The position numbers and the translations under genes are program-made. Shown here piece by piece: positions 55,264-64,000 of a DNA stretch of 64,000 nucleotides (its first letter is position 1; each line of letters begins with the position of its first letter). The stretch spans positions 41,447,998 to 41,511,997 of the forward strand of contig OZ007573.1 in NCBI GenBank assembly GCA_963931925.1, written 5' to 3'. Under the pieces are notes generated by a model. That model saw only the letters and a program-made list of their open reading frames with translations, was not told the DNA's origin and searched no databases. This DNA comes from Onchidella celtica (lineage: Eukaryota > Mollusca > Gastropoda > Systellommatophora > Onchidiidae).

Positions 55264-56204
55264 TATGGTATTGAACTAAATGGGTTTTTTCTTTCGTCAG
55301 TGTAGAAAATGTTTGACCTTTGAAAAGTCCGGTGTCAGTATCGAATGCATGTTTTGTTTTTTTCCTCATCGTGGGAAAATTTAGACTCCCCGCGCAATCG
55401 GTCCTACACACTGTTGTCTCCTGCATTCAATCCTGTCTGACACTTAACTGGTGTTGATTGCAACCCAAGGAGCTTACACTATTGTACCGGCACAACAATG
55501 TAAGCTCCTTGTTGCAACCATACGTACAGACTGTGTGCAGTGCTAGGTCTGAATATTCTTGGTCTCAAACTGAATACCGAATAATGTTATCAAGGAGAGT
55601 GGAGAGAAGACTGGATTTCATTTGTAGATAGTCAGTAATTCCCCCCACCCCCCACACCCCCTTTTTACACCACAACTGTGCAAGATATTTTTATGTCACA
55701 TTTTTATTTTTTTTAAAACACACAAAAACTCGCCCTATTTTCAACCACGACTACTTACAGCTCAGATTTGCCTGAAATTTTACAGATGCTTTCTGTTTAA
55801 CATGTTCTTTTTATTATTATTATTTTAGATTTGTAAACTTGAAATGGTGGGGATTTTTTGGTCTTTTTTTGAGTTTGCTTTGTGTCGCTAATTTTGCTCC
55901 CCGATCCATTCTTTTTCATGAATACATGAGTTCATGGGGTCACCAGTTCCTTTTTATGTGCTCAACATTGAACACATCACTGCCCAGGGTTTCGAAAGTG
56001 AGAGTGTAGAATGAAAGAAAGGGAGAAGTAAGAAAGAGAGGATGCCATATGCTTTTTATGAACGGTGACTTGATCACAAGTGGTTTTAACATTGTTTACG
56101 ATATAAGTACATTCCAAAAAAGACAACAAACAAAATCTTCAGGCTATATGTTGTCTCTTATTATAACAATCTACAAAACTGAGAGAGGCAGAGAGAGAGA
56201 GAGA
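55264..56204. other. No gene seen; hairpin at 55459-55517
   Basis: The hairpin arms are AAGGAGCTTACA (from 55467) and TGTAAGCTCCTT (to about 55510), extended by TTGCAAC and GTTGCAA, with a loop around ACCGGC. The rest is AT-rich and blank. Confidence 0.5.
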
Positions 56205-56670
56205 GGGGGGACAAGGTGGTCTAGAGGCAAGGTGCTCGCCTCTCATGCCAAAGGTCCCGGGTTCTAAACCCGGGCAGTGCAGGCATGTTGGAAATTGGAT
56301 TTTTCTCGTGTTTTCAAGTCCCTGGTCCTATTGGGGGGTAGGATCGACTAGTTCTTGGAAATTGGATTTTTCTCATATTTTCAAGTCCCTGGTCCTATTG
56401 GGGGGTAGGATCGAGTACCTAGTCTTCTCGGATAAGGACGAAAAAATTCGGAGGGCCCGTGTGCACGTTGCGCACGTTAAAGATACCTTGGCAGTTGGAA
56501 ATCGTAAAGAGCAGGCCGAAAGGCCGCTGCCCGGGCAAAATTGAAATTAATAGATTAAAATTTATCCATATCATCTCCCCCCCCCCCCCCCCCCCCGCCA
56601 GAACAAGAAATAATAAAACAAGTAAAGTGAGGTGTAAATGCCAAGGGCAGCGAACCTCCTAAAATAAAGA
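56205..56670 (+). mobile_element. tRNA-derived SINE, copy 2, with internal 67-bp duplication
   Basis: Head: A-box-like TGGTCTAGAGG (56217-56227) and B-box-like GGTTCTAAACC (56260-56270). The body contains CTAGTCTTCTCGGATAAGGA, AATTCGGAGGG, GCACGTTAAAGATACCTTGG, AGAGCAGGCCGAA and GCTGCCCGGGC. A 67-bp segment starting TTGGAAATTGGATTTTTCTC (56288 and 56355) is tandemly duplicated. After a poly-C run (56577-56596), a segment AAGTGAGGTGTAAATGCCAA, then GCGAACCTCCTAAAATAAAG, follows; it is also present at 20900-20975. Transcribed by Pol III in principle; mobilised by a partner LINE. Confidence 0.85.
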
Positions 56671-56684
56671 CCTCAAGAGAGAGA

Positions 56685-56990
56685 GAGTGTGTGTGTGTGT
56701 GTGTGTGTGTGACTGATTGAGAGAGAGAGAAGGAGTAAGTGAGAGAGAACGTGAGAGAGAGTGTGTGATTGAGTGAGAGAGAGTAAGAGAAAGAGGGAGA
56801 GAGAAAGTGAGTGAGTGAAAGAGAGAGAGTGAGAAACAGGGTGACAGAGAGTGAGGGAGAACGTGGGAGACAGAGTAAAAGAGAGAGAAAGAGTTTGAGA
56901 GAGAGAGAGAGAGTAAATGAGAGAGACAGTGATTGATTGATTTATTAAGAGAGAGAGAGAAAGACAGAGAGAGAGGCTTGAATTGACCCA
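56685..56990 (+). repeat. GA/GT-rich low-complexity tract
   Basis: (GT)n at 56689-56711 then GAGAGAG with GTGAGTGA variants. Accounts for the 112-132 codon Ser/Leu/His ORFs on the minus strand. Confidence 0.9.
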
Positions 56991-59900
56991 AGAAACTCGG
57001 CCATTGTGCAATACAAACTACACGAGATGGACTTTCCATATTTATTGTATCCTCCATGTATCAGCCAGAGTTTATACGAACAAAGCAACTACACTTATAC
57101 GTCATACCCTGTGATAACCTGGGGTAGATAAAACTGCACAGATCGAGGGCAAAATAAATCTGAAATTTAGACCTGGGGGAACTGACCATGTCTGTGTGGT
57201 CCACTACAGTGGTCATTGCCCTCCGGATCTCCTTTCATGTCCCGCCACTGACCTGTTTTTATTCTCCTTTATCATGTCCAGTTTATCTACAGGATGTTAA
57301 ATGAAGTGAAGTGGACGCCCATTGGGCAGCTCAAGTATTTTCTTGTGTTCAGAGATTTTATCAAAGACAGGGCATGTTTAGTTAGTCCACTTTCTAAGAT
57401 TTCATGGCACGCTTCACGCTGGTGGTTTGGGGGGGGGGGGGGTGGACAGGGCTGTTTTCACAGTAAGATTTAACAGAAAGGGGCCATCCAAAAGTGCGTA
57501 GGCTTGTGGGTCGGGATATGTGAGGATGGGGGGGGGGGGGAGGAAGGAGATGGCCCCAGTGTATAATTAAGATCCATACACGGGGAAACGAGGGAGATTA
57601 GTATTGGGCATACGAACACTTTTCAATTGTGGTAATAGATTAAAGAAATTTAATTTGTTGTTGTTGTTGTTTTTTTCTGACTAAAAAAAGCTGTTGGGTT
57701 ATTATGGAAAAAGTCGACTTAGGCCATTTGATTTATTGAATGAAACAGTCAAGTTGTATACGCAAAAACTAGCCACTTGATGTTTTAAAACATCTGGGCC
57801 TTAGCATAGGTATGTAGCATTCTAATGGTCTTAGTGTCTCTTACACACGAACAAAGGGGGAGGGGGGGGAAGTTAGGGGTTGAATCCAAGAATATGAAAA
57901 GCTTACATGAGGGAGAGGGAGTTGAGGGGTCAAAATCGCCAAAATGGAGCGTGTGTACTTTAAGGATGGCCCCCAAAAGCTCCGTGTACACCCGTCCTGA
58001 TTAAAGTCTGCCTAGATCTGTACATGTATTTGACCAGCGCCTGAAGGGCCATCGTGATCTCGTTCCTTGTTTGTTATCTTTGCCACGCCGGCCAGCGTCC
58101 GAATGGACATTGTTATTAGAACTCTTCAAACGATTGACCGCCATTTGCTGTACGTGCTACGTGTCTAAGGATTAGCCTATCTCCTCACCATTTTCCACAA
58201 CTGGTCCGTGAAAATGAGCGCTGTGGATCTTTGTCTACATGACTGCTTGCTGTCGATGTCCTGTACTCTGACAAGGAGTGCCACTTTTCCCAGTAGGAAA
58301 TCAGTTCTGTACACAGTTTGCAGTTTGTTCATTTCTATTTCTTTTGGATTTGTCGTATACTCTCTTTGTCGTTTATTTGTAACGCTGGACTTCGCACCTT
58401 ACGAGAAAAAACATGTTTTTGCACATTTGAACTTTGTTCCAAGCCCTGTTGCGACCTTACACATTTTCTAAGGATTTTGAAGTTTATGATTTTGCATATC
58501 TGTCGTGTTTTAAATATTATGAATTCCAAGAACAAAACAGTGACTCGGAAAAGGAGTGTTAAGCTCCGAGGGATGAAAATGAAAAAAAACAGCGTCTGTG
58601 TACGAGATTAGCAAGTATTTGTTGAGGAGACACATCTATATATATATTTTAATATTGTTATTTTTGTCTGCCTGTCTACAGATTTGTTGGTTTTTAAGTT
58701 TAGACGTGATTGATGGAGGAGTAATGTCTTATTATGGGATGGCCTTGTTTATTCAGCGTTCCTGTTGCACAGAGTTTTGTCTGATTGTGGTGTTTACAAT
58801 AGAGGTCGTGGGCGGAAAGTTATTACTGTTGTTGCTGCTATTCATTGTGAGTCCTTTGTAAACAAATGTCTGTCAGACATGACACTTTGTGATTCTTCAT
58901 TGTTGCAATGGTAGGAGTTTTCTAAATATTGTGAAAAAAAATATATATTTGGGGTCTCAGCAAGACTTTAAGCAAAGCCAAAACGCGGCAACAAGAACAA
59001 GAAAAAGCTGTATGTAGCATTTGCCGAGCATAAGAAATGATACAGAAATGATGCAATAAAACGCACAAAAAATGGGAATAAAACTGGAGCTTTCTATCGA
59101 TTACATTGACTAGGAATTTTCTAACCCAATCAGTGGTCAATTTGTACATGAATTTGTTCGTCCTGATATTCCATTAGGTGTTGTCCTATATCATCAGGTT
59201 TCCTGCAAATCTGAAATTATATGATTACATAGCACCTTATCACAAATAGATAGACAGGAAGTCTTTGTGATTCGGGGCATAAAAAAATATGGGAAATTTA
59301 GTGTGTTTGACATGTCAGATCATAATAATAGTTAATATGCAGAGTGAAGAAGGTTTGCGTGGCGGAAATGAATAATCGAAGAAGTTTGGAAGTATGTCAC
59401 CTTAATGACTAAGCAATGATAAATTCTACCATCAGAAATATTTTTTGTCCAATGTCGAAAAGAAATAGAATGGAGAGTAGTCGCGTAATTCTAGATATTG
59501 TCTTTCTGCGAAATGGAAATTTAATTAACACAAGTACGATAACAAGAGTTGCTGAGGTGTCATAGAGTAATCGTTCTTTGTCGCAGCGGTCATTACCTTA
59601 TTCACTTGGCCTATCCTTTTTCATTACGACGATTAATTATTCACAGCGAATACCCTTGACGGTTGGCATCGGGCTGAATGTCTGTACAAAAATGCAAAGT
59701 ACAGTAAGTCAATGATCCCATTCACGAAGTATTGACCTGTGGTATTGTAAACTGCGTGGTCGGTACTCGATGGCGGGACAGAGCTGAGAACTGAACGGTA
59801 GCCATTTCATTGCCAAATGCATAATCGATTTCCTGAATGCGAAACTGTATCATCTCCAGATCTTTTGATGTTTTTCGTCACCTCTGAGTGAAGGCTTCCT

Positions 59901-60569
59901 GACGTAAAATTAATGCAGTCATTTTGTTGATGCTTTAAAAAAAAAAAATTATTAATATTTCTATAGCCATGTTGGAAAAGTAGCAGTTTATACCAGTACT
60001 AAATGCCATGATCCCCAGCTATGCTCTCTCCCAGCAAAGGTTTTATCCCCTCCATCTCCTACTGGTCAGAGATCGCCTTCACGCGGAAAATCCCCCAGAC
60101 CGCCAATCGTCTTCCGGTTCAATAGACACGACTTGATTGGTCCATTTGAATTGGCATCACACAATCTTCTAGCGGGTTGAGTTCGTAGGTTCTGGGGAGG
60201 GGAAGGCTGTAGGAGTCTGGCCAGCGTCTGTCAGACAGACAGAGAGACAGACAGGCAGACAAATTTGTGGGTTAACTGTTGAATCATACGACAGGGTCTA
60301 AAAGACAGTAAGGGGAAGGCATCTATGAAGTACCGATGCTTAATTGTGGCATTTTTTTTTACCCACCCCTCCTTCCTACATCCTACTTCCATGTGCTACG
60401 AGCGCACGACCATTAGTACATAATATGGTAAATGTCCATGATAAGACGTTCATGCTGGGAAACTTTAAGTCCATTTTCATAATGGACTATTTGACTGTTC
60501 ACTAGAAACAGGTTTTTTTCACACATGTATGCTCCTACAACCTACTTTGTTGAAGAAAAAATAAATAAA
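56991..60569. other. About 3.6 kb with no gene seen
   Basis: Poly-G runs at 57429-57442 and 57528-57541, (TA)n near 58639, an A-run at 59937-59948 and a poly-C run just beyond at 60690-60703. ORFs of 60-97 codons show no recognisable domains. Short exons cannot be excluded. Confidence 0.45.
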
Positions 60570-60881
60570 GGCTGTTGTTACTTGTACGTACGTACCCCAT
60601 GCGTGTTGCGCTAGGGGCGCGTACTAGGACGTGCCTATCCCTAACTCCGCCCTTCACCTCAGCCCTATATCTTATCGAATCCCTAACCCGCCCCCCCCCC
60701 CCCACCTTTTCAACCAATAAACAGGAGGAAAACTAAAAGAAAATCTGAAAGAATAATTCATTAGGGCTGTTGTTAGGAGTATTTCGGGAGGAGCTCTCTA
60801 GCTCTACAGTCACAAAAGGCTTTGAAATACACACCCCAGTGCAAGAAACGTGGGGTACTTATGTACATGTAACAACAATCG
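60570..60881. mobile_element. Family J TIR repeat, 312 bp, candidate 8-bp TSD TAAATAAA
   Basis: The ends are an imperfect inverted pair of about 37 bp: left TGTTGTTACTTGTACGTACG (from 60573), right (reverse complement, to 60877) TGTTGTTACATGTACATAAG, both followed by TACCCCA. Flanked by TAAATAAA at 60562-60569 and 60882-60889, but the sequence is A-rich so chance is possible. Relatives: right end at 23330-23408, left end at about 43860. No coding capacity. Confidence 0.65.
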
Positions 60882-61375
60882 TAAATAAATCAGTAAGTAA
60901 GTAAAAGCAAACGTTTCTATTCATGACCATAATTGAAATACGTACATGCATTGCCCAGAAATCTCTCTCTCCCCATATACATTAGAATCTGACCTCTTTA
61001 CTTTGTCTGTTTTCTTAGAAAGAGAAACTGATGAGAGATTGGTCAGGCAAAGAGCTTATCAGATGTTAGTGAAACGTGCACGATCAAAGGAATTTTGACA
61101 GCGATAAGCAGTTCAGGAAAATTAAGAGACTTTTAAGCCATTAATCCAAGTATAAAGGTCACGGTCAGGGCCACTGATTCGGATAATTGGGAAGTTAAAT
61201 GTTGCAGTTACCGAGTCAGTGGTTAAACTAAAAAAAAATTGCAAGGGTGTAATAATTGGTCTCAACTTGAGCATCTGTGAGACTTGTCCGCCCGCCCTTG
61301 TTTTAATTTATTCCACACACGTTTCATCCGTAAGTGAGCGGTGCCGTAATTTATTTACATTATAGTGGATTCATA
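60882..61375. other. No gene seen
   Basis: About 490 bp, unremarkable. Confidence 0.5.
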
Positions 61376-61542
61376 AGCTGGGTTCTCATGTACACGGAAA
61401 CGGGAACGTCAAACAAACCTCAAGTAGTGAAATCGAAAGAATGTTTCCGCACTCCGTTTTCTTACACATGGAAACACTCTTTCATTTTAATATATGATGG
61501 ATTTTTTGCTGTTTCCGTTTCCGTAGGCATGAGAACCCAGCA
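61376..61542. mobile_element. Family F MITE, copy 3
   Basis: About 167 bp. Left AGCTGGGTTCTCATGTACAC, right (reverse complement) GCTGGGTTCTCATGCCTACG, with internal GGAAACG, TGTTTCCGC, CATGGAAACA and CCGTTTCCG blocks. Flanks ATA and TTA do not match perfectly. Confidence 0.7.
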
Positions 61543-62825
61543 TTAGGATGAAACAGTGAGAATTTTAGTAATGATGGACACAGAAATATCGATTTTAAAA
61601 TCAGAGAGAGAGACGGACAGACAGACAAACAGACAGGCAGGCAGACACACACACACCCAGACAACAACAGACGGACACACCAACAGCTTGTTAGGGGCAT
61701 AATTAAGGGGTCATCGTGATCATTTGGTTGATTAAGTGTATTACTAAAAAAAAAATAACTTTTCTTGGCTTGGATTCTTGTGGGAACTACAGCTACAGCC
61801 AAGTGATAAATTTCTCTGTGTATCTCTGGTAGTGGTAATACATAGAGCCTATAGGGGGTTAAGTTTTACGGTTTAGTTTGCACTTTACATTTTTCTCTCT
61901 GAAAGACCGCCAAAAGTGGCTTTAGATAACATGTTGCGGGAAGGGGTTAAAGGGTATTGCGGTTATCAGAATGTATTGATCAACGAATGTGTGCACTATA
62001 TGAAAGATCCGGAGTTTTAAGTACAGTTTCGATTGGGCTGGGGGAAACCGGAATATGTCAACAGCTAACCCTCTCTGAGTCAGCTCCATGTTTGGTTTTC
62101 TGGGGGCAAAACTGTGACCTCATTAGAGTTAGGGTGGAGAGTGGCCTTTGACCTTTTAGCCAAACAATGTGTCACGACAGCCCACGCGATCCAACATTGT
62201 TAGATTAGGTGCACTGACACTGAGATAGGACACTGCATGTTGTGTGCAAGTTGTATGTGCTGGGAATTATAGTGCCAAACATGACAGTGTCTCTCTGATT
62301 TCTGAGATTTGATTCGTTAACAGTACTTATTTTTACTTCCTGGTTTCTGGCCAAAGTAAGTACTTTAGGCTATCTAAGTTCATGTATTTTCTCAATTCAT
62401 TTTATTATTATTATTTTTTTTTTTGCTGTTTTATTGTTTAGTTTCTGCCTTATGTGCCTGTGTTATGTGTGTATGTATGTCTAGCATAAGAGTGTTTGCA
62501 ATAGATCGTGCATGAGAGAGAGAGAGAGAGAAAGAGAGAGAGACAGAGTAGCAGATGGAGAGAACAGGACTTTGTATAAACCGCCTAGAGCAAAGTTTTG
62601 GGATTGGGCACTCTGTGAATGATCTTCATTATTGTTATTATCTTTTTATATTTAAGTTTTCTGTGAAATCAAGGTGGGTTTTCTATCTTGTTTTGGGTTT
62701 TCCTAGTGCGTCTCTCTTTCTGAGAAACTGTGCAGTATGATAAGGCAAGGTGTGCTTATCATTAATTAATTGTTGATATTAATAGAAGAAAAAAAGTACG
62801 CTTTTGTCTCTCTTTCTGTGTTGCG
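61543..62825. other. No gene seen
   Basis: AGAC/CACA microsatellite block at 61603-61660 and a GA tract at 62515-62545. No CDS recognised. Confidence 0.5.
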
Positions 62826-63359
62826 TATGTTCCACGCCGTTCGTTGAACGCATCCGTTTCTGTTTTGCAAGTTACATGTGTTTCATGCCGTTCGTTGAAT
62901 GTATCCGTTTCTGTTTTGCAAGTTACATGTGTTTCATGCCGTTCGTTGAATACATCCGTTTCTGTTTTGCAAGTTACATGTGTTTCCTGCCGTTCGTTGA
63001 ACGCATCCGTTTCTGTTTTGCAAGTTACATGTGTTTCATGCCGTTAATTGAATGCATCCGTTTCTGTTTTGCAAGTTACATGTGTTTCATGCCGTTAATT
63101 GAATGCATCCGTTTCTGTTTTGCAAGTTACATGTGTTTCATGCCGTTAATTGAATGCATCCGTTTCTGTTTTGCAAGTTACATGTGTTTCATGCCGTTAA
63201 TTGAATGCATCCGTTTCTGTTTTGCAAGTTGCACCACGCCGTTCGTTGAACGCATCCGTTTCTGTTTTGCAAGTTACGTATGTTCCACGCCGTTTGTTGA
63301 ACGCATCCGTTTCTGTTTTGCAAGTTACGTTGTGTTTCATGCCGTTCGTTGAATGCATC
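62826..63359 (+). repeat. 51-bp minisatellite, about 10.5 copies
   Basis: Anchor CCGTT(C/A)(G/A)TTGAA occurs 11 times from 62837, spaced 51 bp except one 45-bp and one 52-bp step. The unit contains GCATCCGTTTCTGTTTTGCA followed by AGTTAC. Because 51 and 45 are multiples of 3, it gives an uninterrupted 182-codon frame with a 17-residue repeat, and open frames on the other strand too. Inner copies (5-8) are identical to one another; outer copies carry different variants. I treat it as satellite DNA, not a gene. Confidence 0.93.
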
Positions 63360-63670
63360 CAGAATCCCTGCGATGACATTTTCAAGTGTCATGACCTTGT
63401 GAGATTGAAAGTTGTCTTTCTCTATGAGAGTTGACCAGCCAACTTTTCTTGTTTATAAAATCAGAGGTGTTTTCTGTGACACACTCCGGCTTTGCGGAAA
63501 GTTTACTTGGTTGGTAATGTATCTTCCTGGTATCTATCAGTTTGTGCAAGCCTTATTGTGTATACAAGCAAATTATCCATCCTTCGAACGGAGAAAAAGA
63601 AAATAAATAACAAATTTATCTAGATGAGAGTCTTGACCTTGCCCCTAGGGCCCGTCATAAATCAGGTTTG
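63360..63670. other. No gene seen
   Basis: About 310 bp between the two satellites; nothing recognised. Confidence 0.5.
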
Positions 63671-64000
63671 GCCGTCTGTCTGTCTGTGTGGCTTTTTGTC
63701 CCTCTTTCTCTCTCTTGCTCTCCGTCTCTCTTTCTCTCTCTTGCTCTCCGTCTGTCTTTCTCTGTCTCTGTCTGTCTGTCTGTCTGTGTCTTTCTCTCTC
63801 TTGCTCTCCGTCTCTCTTTCTCTGTCTCTGTCTGTCTGTCTGTCTGTGTCTTTCTCTTTGCTCTCCGTCTCTCTTTCTCTGTCTCTTTCTGTCTGTCTGT
63901 CTGTCTCTGTCTTTCTCTCTCTTGCTCTCCGTCTCTCTTTCTCTCTCTTGCTCTCCGTCTGTCTTTCTCTGTCTCTGTCTGTCTGTCTGTCTGTGTCTTT
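63671..64000 (+). repeat. CT-rich satellite, unit about 70-80 bp, runs off the window
   Basis: Repeated block CTCTTGCTCTCCGTCTCTCT, then (TCTG)n and TGTGTCTTTCTC, about 4-5 imperfect copies to the window end. Confidence 0.9.

Noticed and set aside
62804..63352. 182-codon ORF with a 17-residue repeat
   Set aside because: It is fully explained by a 51-bp minisatellite; the opposite strand is also open. No start context or transcript evidence.

Overview
The window is eukaryotic, repeat-dense, non-coding-looking DNA. No bacterial-style gene organisation, no rRNA and no genuine tRNA gene is visible, and I found no host exon I could defend. The mix (Ty3/gypsy-type LTR element, several LINE 3' ends, a tRNA-derived SINE, many short TIR elements, long CT/GA/GGAT satellites, a 200-N scaffold gap) fits an invertebrate draft assembly. 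The SINE body resembles SINEs I recall as widespread in molluscs, so a gastropod or other mollusc is my best guess (inference, not proof). || Layout. 1-19 kb: intergenic or intronic DNA with small TIR elements and dispersed repeats (families A, B, C, E, F below), a 40-bp CT-rich minisatellite at 4.0-4.5 kb, a decayed LINE at 8.8-9.3 kb and an hAT-like element at 12.0-12.6 kb. 19.1-19.7 kb: GGAT-type array running into an assembly gap. 20-28 kb: SINE fragment, a 180-bp CT microsatellite, hAT-like MITEs, second copy of the 480-bp family B. 28.0-29.3 kb: a 1,276-bp probable solo LTR with 5-bp target duplication. 29.86-30.39 kb: 5'-truncated LINE with a perfect 13-bp target duplication. 32.5-33.6 kb: two hAT-like MITEs. 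35.5-36.0 kb: LINE 3' end. 36.68-37.98 kb: a 1,308-bp element with about 30-bp terminal inverted repeats. 41.7-42.1 kb: LINE tail plus SINE. 45.0-45.9 kb: nested MITEs. 49.46-54.51 kb: a three-layer nest, in which a small MITE has its right end amplified into a 61-bp minisatellite, and a 4,466-bp Ty3/gypsy element is inserted in that minisatellite. 54.5-55.3 kb: hairpin plus second copy of the 28-kb LTR. 56.2 kb: SINE. 60-64 kb: small MITEs, a 51-bp minisatellite and terminal CT satellite. || The only protein-coding content of consequence is the gypsy element on the minus strand: gag capsid, two CCHC zinc knuckles, protease, reverse transcriptase, RNase H and DD35E integrase. Its LTRs are 314 bp and differ at one base, so insertion is recent, yet the reading frame carries an in-frame TAA and a 1-nt frameshift. 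Its primer-binding region has no tRNA-type TGG start; it is complementary to an LTR segment lying about 32 nt downstream of a TATA sequence, i.e. where the transcript should start. That geometry is what a self-priming (Tf1/sushi-like) mechanism would need and is the most interesting mechanistic observation here. || Family letters used below: A = 245-bp TIR repeat; B = 480-bp repeat with CCAAT/TATA-like motifs; C = about 140-bp dispersed repeat; D = hAT-like MITE; E = MITE with 5-bp TSD; F = palindromic MITE rich in GGAAACG; J = TIR repeat with GTTGTTAC ends. All identifications are from reading the sequence; no database search was run.
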